From: Macrostomum hystrix
Lineage: Eukaryota > Platyhelminthes > Macrostomidae
DNA: 64,000 nt
Direction of reading: 5' to 3'
Assembly (NCBI GenBank): GCA_950097015.1
Contig: CATNEN010000038.1
Coordinates: 4,819,001-4,883,000, forward strand
Shown here: positions 53,383 to 64,000 of the stretch, in pieces
Layout: every line of letters starts with the position of its first letter
Numbering within the stretch: position 1 is the first letter of the stretch
Notes under the pieces: generated by a model
What the model was told of the DNA's origin: nothing
What the model saw: the letters and a program-made list of their open reading frames with translations, nothing else
The model's database searches: none
Made by a program: the position numbers and the translations under genes

Positions 53383-54774
53383 GCTGACTGCACGCATTGC
53401 TGAGGTTTGCGTTACTGGCTCCACAAACGCAGAAGTCAACAGCTAGCGTCATTGTGTGTAGCTCGGATCTGGTTCCTCTAACTTGAGTTCTGTATTCTTA
53501 AAAAAATAAACAGGAAAGAAACTTCTTGACTCTCTATAATACTGATTTTGTTCCGTCTTGTTAAATTGATTTCAGCCTAAAATAGTAAAATGATCCCCGA
53601 ATGAAATTTTGGCCCATTACTTCGTACATACCGACGCTTATATGGCATGGTCTAAGTAGTCCAAAAACGTCAGAATTTGCTGGACAGACAAATTAATGCG
53701 ATTATTAATAAGCTTTCAGACAGAATTGAAGATTCATTAGGCAGATTGTGCTGCTGGGGGATGAAGACGAAACAATGCAGTCATGGAATCAACCCAGTTC
53801 CTGATGAGACAAGTGACCGGGGTGGAAATGACAGTTAAATGCTTCGTCTTGGTTTCATTCAGTAGAAAGCATTGACGCCTATAAATTCTCAGCTATAGGT
53901 GACGGCCCGTTTGACACACTTGAGGGGCGTCTCTTGAAAAGTTACAGACAGGTAAGCTTGCAGTTTGATTCGACTGCTGTAATGGAAGCGAAGCCCCTGT
54001 AATGGAATCGAGGGCTCTCAGAAATGGTACAGGGCGGCCTTCACGAGCTGATGGCCATGCAGGAAAATAAGAAATGCCTCAAATCAGGCTTCATTCAATG
54101 CGTCACGAGTTTCAGAACAGAAAAATATGATTTCCCAAACTCGACCAGTAGAATACGAATAATTAATATTGAGAAACAATGAGAACCAAACTATTGACGA
54201 GGTTCTAGTATAGAAAGACATTGCGGTTGGATACAGGACGGCGGCATGGTGCATACAGGACGGCTATAAATTTCATGAGTATGCTTTAACAAATTCCTCG
54301 TTTCGCAAATCGTTGGCATACGCAAAAGTTATTCTTTTTTCATGCCTAACAACGAAAGTTTTGTTACCAAATCTTGTTTCTGTTGCAAGTAAAGACCTAC
54401 TAGTTGTTAATTTCTTATTCAGCCGAATCAATATTGCCAATTGCTGAATTTATTAATAAAGAAAATATATGAACCGGCCGGTAGCTGAGGCTCAATGGCA
54501 AGCCAAGCCCTCCCTTACCTGAGGGCTTATTTGGAAGATTTTCTGCCTGTTGACAGTGTAAGCAATACTCATCTCAAGAGACTGCAGCTGAGTTGCCAGC
54601 GCTTGTCGCTCCATGTCTATTACATTTCATTCGCTGCAAGGCTTAAATGTGGAATTAGGAATTTCACGAGCTGCTGGTTGCCAGGGCGTGGCTGGGCTGA
54701 GCCTTGTTGGCTTAGACATTGAGACTCTGACAGGTGAAACACTGGTTCCCTGCCAATTGCTTTCCAGACTAACT
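53383..54774. other. Spacer downstream of the neuropeptide gene
   Basis: No supported gene. A GC-richer 300-bp stretch (about 54475-54774) runs directly into the CTAT array, reminiscent of a mobile element with a simple-repeat tail, but I see no A/B boxes. Confidence 0.3.
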
Positions 54775-55815
<1,041 letters not shown>

Positions 55816-57618
55816 ATTGAAAATTGGCGTATTCCCTATTTTAGCCAAACCTTATTAAGTCGTAAATTCCCCTAAAGCTGGAAAATTTTCTATAGCGTTA
55901 CTATCCATTCATCTCAATGCACAATTTAGTCTCAAATGCAACAATATTTATGCAGCTACGCAAAAATCCCATAGCAACTTTTCATTATAGGCATTTAATA
56001 TTCACTTAGCCCTATTTATATAGCATGCACTAATAGTTGAATGCTTTAAAGCTATTAATGTCGAGATCAATGCGGCGGAGGCGAGAAAATTGGCGGTACG
56101 AACTTAGGATTGCCGTTTATTTGGACTGTATTTTTGGACGAAGAAATAAAACGACCGGAGCGTCCGGAGGTAAAAGCAAAAAAGAAAAAAACTAATTGAC
56201 AATTGAGCAGCAGCGACAACCTCTCACGCTGAGAGAGGTGCCATATAAAACTACGTGGTATGCACCTGCCCCGGGAATTAGGGGTGGTGGTGAAAGTGCA
56301 TACGCTCAGTACGTATAACACCCAAGGTAACGCAAACTAAGATGTACAGCTAGGTGAGCAGAGTGACGGGCAATGAGAAGACAACGAGGCGGATTGCTCA
56401 AACATTAAAAGCGGTTAAAGCCGCACACTTTACCCGCGTAATAATCATTTCTTTGCTAATAACAGCAATTACCATCTATAATCACTGTCGTGGACATGAA
56501 GGCCCACTTTTAAATTCTTAATTAAAAATCGTTCACACAAAGGCTCGCGCTTTCTGTTTTTTATTAGCATTTTTGCATGTTCGGTCACATCAGTGGTGAT
56601 AGCGAAGCTAGCTCGTACTAAGCTAGATCTGAGCTTGGCAATACTGCCTGGGACACTTTGAAATACTGTTAGCGAATTTTTTTGCATTGGACTTCTATCT
56701 ACGGTCAGGCAGTCTTTTTATTGCGCTCCTGACTCCTTTGCCAATTCATGCTATTTGGCAAATTATCGATTTTTTCCTGCCCCCTTCGTCCCAACCCCTC
56801 CAGTCTGGCCTAACCCTCTGAATTCTCTCTGCCCCCAACCAAATTAATCGGTGGCCATTAACCGCTTGCGTCAGCCCAAAAAGTTTTCACACCTCCTCTG
56901 TTCCAGCCAGATAACATTGATCGAGACTTTCTATTTAGGCAAGTGAATGGCAAAAATATCCGATGAAATAGGTTCCAGAATCACAAAACATCGGCGTCGT
57001 CGAGATATTCAACGATTCTTGTCGGGGTGTCTGGTGATTTCAAATCAGTGAGATCGTTTAACAAAACTGGCTCTGATGCAAAAAAAATTGGCAGTAAAGC
57101 CCTCACTGCGCGCAGAAGCTAAATAAATGAATGCATTGGAAAAGCCTATCTAAAACAGTTTTTAGAATCCCCTAGCAATGAAGTTAAGCTTATTAAAAAT
57201 ACGGGGCTACCGATTCGGGTCCATTTGGCATCTTTTGGTGAAAAAACTACGAAAATCGGTTGAGCCGTTCGGAAGATAGTCGATCACAAACAAGCATACA
57301 ATATATTTTAAAAAATATGATGAGTTTATGATAGTTGTTAGGTTTTATCAGAAAACAAGTTCTGTGAGTGTTTATTTTTTTAATTGACCTACAAACCGGT
57401 TTTGGTTTTATTAAAAAGACTGTTTGCAAACCGGTTAACCGGTTCTCAAAAAAGGCACGGCTCTTGGCATCCCTAGTTGCGTAACTTGCGTTCGTTCAGT
57501 TTCAGTTTCAGAATCAGATGCTTTAGTTCCACGAGTGGCCTTTATCAAATCGATTTGAATTCCATGACAATGGAAACATGGAAAAAATCAACAGAAATAG
57601 ATAAGTATAACTCATAAT
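55816..57618. other. Gene-poor interval
   Basis: No supported gene. Two close AACCGGTT palindromes occur near 57433-57450 (AAACCGGTTAACCGGTT), with another ACCGGTT near 57395. Confidence 0.35.
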
Positions 57619-57673
57619 TTTATTGTTTCCAAAATAAAATTCGAGAGACATATAGTAGAGAAACGCCGCCTCA

Positions 57674-57831
57674 CTAGCGATACCATCGGAGCAGGCGGGG
57701 GTGGATCCACCTGGTGCTGCGCCCCCTCAAGGGATCTGAAGACTCAGAGTGGCATTTCTGTTCAGCACGTTCTTCAAACAGGCATTCGCTATAGTCGTCA
57801 CACAGCCGCCTAGCATCTAACATTGCCCGCA
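57674..57831 (-). CDS. Candidate terminal coding exon, unrecognised
   Basis: Minus strand: acceptor CTCGAATGCAG, then 2 nt plus 51 codons and TAG, with AATAAA (57624-57619) about 50 nt after the stop. The translation contains AMLDARRLCDDYSECLFEER and ends RSTRWIHPRLLRWYR. GC content and codon use resemble the real exons. The RWIHPRLLR stretch recalls the RWWVHP/RP motif at the start of PIF/Harbinger-type nucleases, so it may be a transposase relic; a cysteine-bearing host exon is the alternative. The upstream exon is not found. Confidence 0.3.
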
Positions 57832-58189
57832 CTGCATTCGAGTAGATGCTTGCACTTAAATTTGTTTAAGCTTAGTACTAGCGCTGATTCAAATTTGATT
57901 CACTCGATAAACTAGAATAGAATGCACTAAAATTGGGTTCTGATTGACTGGGCATTGCTTCATAAGAGTTTAATTAATTTTATATAAGATAGTTGATGAT
58001 AATTTTCAATGCAATCAGAGGTCTTTGAACGGTTTTGGGATTGCTCTTTACGAGTAGAAAAAAGTCCGCAAATAACTCTTTAGTCCACCTATACTGCTTA
58101 CAGTAATAATGTATAGATCAGTATTTTGAGAAGAACCTTTGTGGGTTAAGGAAGCTTATTAGCACACATTTTATAACCATTCAGGCGTC
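57832..58189. other. Short AT-rich spacer
   Basis: Nothing supported. Confidence 0.3.
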
Positions 58190-58745
58190 AGAATCAAGAC
58201 ATATCTAGGCGTCAGAAGACATATCTAGGCGTCAGAAGACATATCTAGACGTCAGAAGACATATCTAGGCGTCAGAAGACATATCTAGGCGTCAGAAGAC
58301 ATATCTAGGCGTCAGAAGACATATCTAGGCGTCAGAAGACATATCTAGGCGTCAGAAGACATATCTAGACGTCAGAAGACATATCTAGACGTCAGAAGAC
58401 ATATCTAGGCGTCAGAAGACATATCTAGGCGTCAGAAGACATATCTAGGCGTCAGAAGACATATCTAGGCGTCAGAAGACATATCTAGGCGTCAGAAGAC
58501 ATATCTAGGCGTCAGAAGACATATCTAGGCGTCAGAAGACATATCTAGGCGTCAGAAGACATATCTAGGCGTCAGAAGACATATCTAGGCGTCAGAAGAC
58601 ATATCTAGGCGTCAGAAGACATATCTAGGCGTCAGAAGACATATCTAGGCGTCAGAAGACATATCTAGGCGTCAGAAGACATATCTAGGCGTCAGAAGAC
58701 ATATCTAGGCGTCAGAAGACATATCTAGGCGTCAGAAGACATAAT
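58190..58745. repeat. 20-bp minisatellite, about 27 near-identical copies
   Basis: Unit GTCAGAAGACATATCTAGGC, with only AGGC/AGAC variation. The near-perfect identity over more than 500 bp indicates recent expansion. Confidence 0.97.
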
Positions 58746-58790
58746 CATGTGTCAAGTATGCATCCTAATGTCAAATTAAGGAGCAGAAAC

Positions 58791-58980
58791 GTCCGAAGAC
58801 TAATCTGATTATGATTGAAGATACATTTAGGTGTCCGAAGACAAATTCTGGTTTCCGAATACACTTTCACGTCGATTACGTCCGAAGACTAATCTGATTA
58901 TGATTGAAGATACATTTAGGTGTCCGAAGACAAATTCTGGTTTCCAAATACACTTTCACGTCGATTACGTCCGAAGACAC
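58791..58980. repeat. 89-bp tandem duplication, 2.1 copies
   Basis: GTCCGAAGAC starts at 58791, 58880 and 58969. The two full copies differ at about one position. Its GTCCGAAGAC/GTTCGAAGAC words resemble the GTCAGAAGAC of the adjacent 20-bp array, suggesting a common origin. Confidence 0.9.
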
Positions 58981-59354
58981 ATTAATGTGTTCGAAGACTC
59001 AGGTGTAAAATAAACAATTCTTATGTGCTGTCGGTTCAAAACAAGTTACAAAAGTGTTAATATGATCTGGCAACTTGAAACTCATTTGTTGCAAGCTGCA
59101 TTCAGGTTTTAAAATACACTTTAATGTGCCAGAGTGTGTTTCTAGGCATCATAAATGTCATGGCCTTTCTGATTAGTCTTTTATCGTATTTTGTGCTTTT
59201 AATTTTTCCGGCTTTGTTTATACAGTGGCGCCTGTCGTTATTCATTGTGCGCGAAAGCCTATTTAAGGCGGTAATTCGAAATAGTTCTCGCTGTGGTTTG
59301 GCCCGAGTGGAGGCATTCTTCTTTCGTGAATATTTTCTTAAAACTGCGCAAAAC

Positions 59355-62300
59355 ATGGCTGCCGAGGTAAGTTTTATGAGTTTTTATTACAAATTTCGCA
59401 ACAAAATTGGAACGTACCTTGTTTGAGAACAGTACTTAGAAATTTGCCTATTAAGAGGTCTTCATGACAAAAGAACAGTGTTTAAATTTCTTATGAGATG
59501 ATGTTGAGAACTGACATGAGAAAGTGTTGAGAACTCCCATGAGACGACGTTGAGAACTCGTATGAGATGACTCCCCTTCACTGTCTCTCATTCACCAGCC
59601 GGGTACCAGCAAGAAGGAGGCTGGCAAGAAAAAGCTTGACGACCTCAAGCGGGAGCTGGAGATAGATGATCACCGCATCGACATCCAACAGCTGTACAGC
59701 CGCCTGGAGACCAACCCGACCACCGGCATCACTGTTCAGGAGGCGGCCGAGAGGCTGGCTAAGTACGGCCGCAACGAGCTGACGCCGCCGAAGACGACAC
59801 CGGAGTGGATCAAGTTCTGCAAGACGCTGTTCGGCGGCTTCTCGCTGCTGCTGTGGATCGGCGCCATTCTCTGCTTCATCGCCTACGGCATCCAGACCAG
59901 CGCCTACGAGAACCCGCCAGGAGATAATCTCTACCTGGGCATCGTGCTCACTTTTGTTGTGGTTGTCACGGGAGTGTTCTCTTATTATCAGGACGCCAAG
60001 TCCGCCAAGATCATGGAGAGCTTCAAGAAGATGGTGCCACAGCACGCCATTGCCAAGCGGGGCGGCCAGAAGCTCAACATTCCCGCCGAGGAGCTCGTCA
60101 TCGGTGACATCGTCGAGGTGAGGCTTGGCGACCGGGTGCCAGCCGACATTCGGGTCATCGAGGCGCACGGCTTCAAGGTGGACAACTCGGCGCTGACTGG
60201 CGAGTCCGAGCCGCAGTCACGAACCGCTGAATACACCAACGAGAACCCGCTCGAGACTAAGAACCTGGCCTTCTTCTCAACTAACGCTGTGGAGGGTGAG
60301 CGCTGCTTTGGGCCTGAGGCTTCACTGTAATCTGTCTGTCACTCCCGCCTCTTCCAGATTCTGTCACTCTACCAGATTCTGTCCCTCTATCAGATTCTGT
60401 CACTCTATCAGATTCTATCACTCTATCAGATTCTGTCACTCTATCAGATTCTGTCACTCTATCAGATTCTATCACTCTATCAGATTCTGTCACTCTATCA
60501 GATTCTGTCACTCTATCAGATTCTGCCACTCTACCAGATTCTGTCACTCTGTCACTCAATCAGATTCTGCCACTCTACCAGATTCTGTCCCTCTATCAGA
60601 TTCTGTCACTCTATTAGATTCTGTCACTCTATCAGATTCTGTCACTCTTCCAGATTCTGTTGCTCTCCCTCTTACAATGTTCTTTTTTGACACGATGTAC
60701 CCATATAAGTTTTGTCCGAAGCTTGCCATTATCAGTCACTTTATTGCCACGGGGCAAAGTTGTTAATTTTTTACTCTCTGTTTATCATTAACTTTTAGTT
60801 TTCCTCGGGTAATAATAACATTTTGTCCCTTAGACAAGTGATTGATAAAGTTTTGTGAAGAATCGACTATTGGAGAACAATGGCTGTGCAGCAGAGCAGT
60901 CTTAACTCGTATTTTACGAGTTCACCGCCGACCCTGGCAGTTTTTGCTAGGAACAAAAGATAGACTTATTTGTTACAGGCTTTATTTATTAAATCCAGGC
61001 TAATTCGGTTGGTTCTGGTGAAAACCCGAGAGAAGAAGCTTTGACCCCACGGCTGCAGGGCCGGCTGAGACTTGTCTTGCCGAGTGTCGCAACTCGAGCC
61101 CCAACCCCAGTCTAAACTGGGGCTCACTGCAGAGTCTGAGCTCACAGCAGCCTCACAAAACCTGAGCTTCACATTTCAGCCCGCCGGCCTGGCTCTGCCC
61201 CCAACCGACCTCCTACCCTGCTCAAGCGTGTCTCATTGTTTGGCACAATAAGGCCCCGAGCATGCGGTTCACAGATGCACATTGTGAATGCGTGACTCAC
61301 GCACACAGAGAATTCGAAAAACGCACACGGAGCGGCTCAATCTGGGCCATTGGAGTTTTTTGTGTCATTTAATTTGACTCGGAACCTGTTACAGGTGGTT
61401 CTTGGTGCCAAGGTGCTGATCGTGAACCTTCTTTGGACAGGAAGTTCAAATGTGGACAAATTAAGCGCGTTATAGTGAAGCACTATGCCATGAGAGAACG
61501 GTAGTTTCAAATTAATTAAAGCCTAGGTACGCATTGCCCTACTCGCTAATTGATAATTTGCTCCTGCCGAAATCCGAACTGTTTTTGAAGTTTTGCTTTT
61601 CTACTTACAAAATTACCAACAAAGGACGAATTTGCACTGTACTGTGCTGTCCTGTACTGTACTGTACTGTGCTGTCCTGTACTGTACTGTACTGCGGTTT
61701 TTGTGCAATCTTTGAAACATCTTCGAGTCTTAATTTACTTGTAATTTACTACAGTAATAGAGTGACACAATGACTGGAGTGACACAGTCAGTGGAATCAG
61801 AAGATCGAATACCTCCACCTCACTCCATACAGGCACCTGCACAGGTATCGTGATCGCCACAGGTGACAACACCGTGATGGGCCGCATCGCCAACCTGGCC
61901 TCCGGCCTGGAGATGGGAGAGACTCCCATTGCCAGGGAGATCCAGCACTTCATCCACATCATCACCGGTGTTGCCGTCTTCCTCGGCGTCTCCTTCTTCA
62001 TCATCGCCTTCATCCTGCAGTACAACTGGCTGGAGGCCGTCATCTTCCTCATCGGCATCATCGTGGCCAACGTGCCCGAAGGCCTCCTGGCCACCGTCAC
62101 CGTCTGCCTGACCCTCACCGCCAAGCGAATGGCCTCCAAGAACTGCCTGGTGAAGAACCTGGAAGCTGTCGAAACGCTGGGATCCACCAGCACCATTTGC
62201 TCGGACAAGACCGGTGAGTTGGGGTGGAATCGAAGATGGAATCGAAGATGGAATCGAAGATGGAATCGAAGATGGAATCGAAGATGGAATCGAAGATGGA

Positions 62301-64000
62301 ATCGAAGATGGAATCGAAGATGGAATCGAAGATGGAATCGAAGATGGAATCGAAGATGGAATCGAAGATGGAATCGAAGATGGAATCGAAGATGGAATCG
62401 AAGATGGAATCGAAGATGGAATCGAAGATGGAATCGAAGATGGAATCGAAGATGGAATCGAAGATGGAATCGAAGATGGAATCGAAGATGGAATCGAAGA
62501 TGGAATCGAAGATGGAAGAATATTAGGCAGAATCGTAGGTAGAATCGTACGAAGCCGAGTATGTAGAACTGCGCTATGAATAACTTTTGATGTTATGAAT
62601 AAAACCTTAAGTTTTATCTTCAGGGGCTCATCCTTAGACAAAAACAGCATTTTTTGTTTTTTTTTGTCAAGATTAATCAAGTACGAATAAAAAAGCATTC
62701 AAAAAGCTGCATAGCTCGTAAATCAAGCTGGTTTCGCTATGCCTTAAGTTTTCTCATTGGAGCGGCAAGTTAATTTTGAGATGAATAATCGCGGGCATCT
62801 CACCAATACACAGGCAGGTTAGTGAGTGTACGACTGAAAATTAGATTTCAAGCTGCAGTCCGCCTGGCCCAGAGATCTGGGGAAACAATAAAGCCCGAAC
62901 GACTGAGCACGCTGCGCACAATGGCTAATAAGAAAAAGCAGCAAATTGGAGTGGAAAAAGCAAACTCAGGGGCTTTCCATGATGGAAAACCCCCAGCTCG
63001 AGCGGCAAGTAGATGGCCATTGTGGCCCGGGCTTGAGAACCAACTTCAGCCTGTATTTCTGCGCTTGTCTCTTCTAAGCAGTTTCCTCAGGTACTCAAAG
63101 TAAAGAAACGATGGCCCACTGTACCCAGTGAGTAGTTGTGACCGAATTGTACGGGGAGAAAGCTTAAAGCTTAAATACTACTTGGTTTAGCACTCCAAGC
63201 TGGAAGCATTGCTATCAGGTCTTTAAGCGTGTCGAACAGTTTAAAAATGAGATGGTGCGCACTTTTTACACAGATGAAAACCGAGTAAATGGAATGAAAA
63301 CACTGTTTAAAAACTGCTTTAGATTTGCTCAGAGGAGTCGAAAATAAAGTGTATGCATATTAGTTTTGCTTTCCTCTACATATACAAGTATATTCATCGC
63401 AGTCCACAAGTTTCAAGTCATACGCTCGTATGTAACGTCAAACTCTACGCTATGAGTCTATTAGTACCTTAGGGATGCTGCAATGAAGCCCTTATAACAA
63501 ATCGCACATCCAATGAAACATTGCTACTGCAGGCACGCTAACGCAGAACCGCATGACCGTTGCTCACATGTGGTGCAACAATGCCATCGTGGAGACGGAC
63601 ACGTCCGAGAACCAGACCACATCAAGCCGGAGGGACAACTCGCCCGAGTGGATGGCGCTCAGCCGCTGCGCGATGCTTTGCAACCGCGCCGAGTTTAAAG
63701 CTGGTGAGGAGTCCAAGCCAGTGCTCAAGCGTGAGTGCAACGGAGACGCGTCGGAGAGCGCCCTGTTGAAATGCGTTGAGCTCAGCATCGGTGGCGTCAG
63801 CACCTGCCGACAGAACAACCCAAAGGTGTGCGAGATCCCCTTCAACAGCACCAACAAGTACCAGGTGTCAGTTCACCGCACGGACGACAAGGACCAGCGC
63901 CACCTGGTCGTGATGAAGGGCGCACCAGAGCGAGTTCTTGACAGATGCTCCACCATTTACATAGATGGAAAGGAGGTCCAGATGGACGATAACTGGAAGG
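59355..64000 (+). CDS. ATP1A: Na+/K+-ATPase alpha subunit, 5' part (4 exons, truncated by window edge)
   Basis: P2C-type ATPase exporting 3 Na+ for 2 K+ at the plasma membrane. Exons: 59355-59366 (MAAE), 59599-60295, 61833-62213 and 63533 to the window end, all GT-AG with matching phases; 519 residues are visible of about 1000. A Lys-rich N-terminus ([18 protein letters not shown]) is followed by M1-M2, the actuator TGES (204-207), M3-M4 with VANVPEGLL, the phosphorylation motif CSDKTGTLT (Asp361), and the start of the N domain ([22 protein letters not shown]). The Gly of DKTG is split by intron 3. The M1-M2 loop [13 protein letters not shown] keeps Gln and Asn at the borders, the arrangement linked to ouabain sensitivity. 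Each of the three introns carries a different tandem repeat. Confidence 0.97.
59500..59578. repeat. 26-bp short repeat, about 3 copies, ATP1A intron 1
   Basis: GTTGAGAACT followed by an ATGAGA/ATGAGACGA segment recurs three times just before the exon 2 acceptor. Small and partly diverged. Confidence 0.7.
60345..60660. repeat. 18-bp minisatellite, about 17 copies, ATP1A intron 2
   Basis: Unit ATTCTGTCACTCTATCAG with CTCTACCAG and CCCTCTATCAG variants. Every unit presents a pyrimidine tract ending in CAG, i.e. a 3'-splice-site look-alike. Confidence 0.95.
60661..61832. other. Rest of ATP1A intron 2
   Basis: No gene seen. A hairpin CCCCAGT-CTAA-ACTGGGG lies at 61105-61122 and a TGTAC-type pentamer stretch at 61636-61693. 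Confidence 0.4.
61636..61693. repeat. TGTAC pentamer microsatellite
   Basis: About 11 units of ACTGT/CCTGT/GCTGT type, in two identical halves. Confidence 0.85.
62224..62516. repeat. 12-bp minisatellite, about 24 identical copies, ATP1A intron 3
   Basis: Unit GGAATCGAAGAT, essentially perfect, starting about 10 nt after the 5' splice site. Since 12 is a multiple of 3, three frames stay open on each strand; none is coding. Confidence 0.97.
62517..63532. other. Rest of ATP1A intron 3
   Basis: No supported gene; the 93-codon ORF near 62822-63103 has no recognisable domain. Confidence 0.4.

Noticed and set aside
62214-62579. ORFs of WNRR, GIED or MESK repeats
   Set aside because: 12-bp intronic minisatellite inside ATP1A intron 3.
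62822-63103. 93-codon ORF in ATP1A intron 3
   Set aside because: No homology recognised; flanked by proven exons of another gene on the same strand.

Overview
This is animal (metazoan) genomic DNA. Five multi-exon or secreted-peptide genes can be read with confidence, and every intron follows GT-AG. The gene set includes an axonemal dynein assembly factor (so motile cilia), a P-type Na+/K+-ATPase, a peptide GPCR and an amidated neuropeptide precursor. Exons are GC-rich in codon third positions; introns and spacers are AT-rich. Together with tRNA-derived SINEs, MITE-like elements and a very heavy minisatellite load, this suggests an invertebrate with a repeat-bloated genome. A lophotrochozoan such as a free-living flatworm (Macrostomum-like) is my guess, not something the sequence proves.

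Layout. 273-6170 (+): complete protein phosphatase 1 catalytic subunit, five exons. 7.0-9.6 kb: two intergenic minisatellites. 9933-16262 (-): complete DNAAF5/HEATR2, seven exons. 16.3-22.1 kb: a small hairpin MITE and a 3.3-kb array of about 208 copies of a 16-bp unit. 22769-27004 (+): complete rhodopsin-family GPCR of NPY/NPF-receptor type, two exons. 27.4-36.8 kb: minisatellites, a pentamer array, hairpins and two weak candidate exons. 36.8-40.0 kb: AT-rich unique DNA. 40017-44144 (+): six-exon protein with an N-terminal CCDC43-like segment and two C-terminal CCCH zinc fingers. 44.3-52.5 kb: more arrays, including two that share one monomer in opposite orientation and a 13-bp array. 52767-53282 (+): intronless neuropeptide precursor with eight copies of AWHAGSRL-amide and one VWTAQSRL-amide. 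54.8-55.8 kb: a CTAT array. 57.6-59.0 kb: a candidate terminal exon (-) and a 20-bp array. 59355-64000 (+): Na+/K+-ATPase alpha subunit, four exons, cut by the window edge.

The dominant structural theme is tandem repetition. By my boundaries about 30 arrays occupy roughly 18-19 kb (near 29%) of the window. At least nine of the 19 confirmed introns hold a clear array and about three more a decayed one, each with a different monomer, several starting within 20 nt of the 5' splice site. Some monomers carry recognisable binding-site shapes: a heat-shock-element dimer in the 16-bp array, and a STAT-type palindrome plus a GATA site in the 28-bp array.

The genes do not form a pathway. The GPCR and the neuropeptide gene are both peptidergic, but a ligand-receptor relation between them is speculation.
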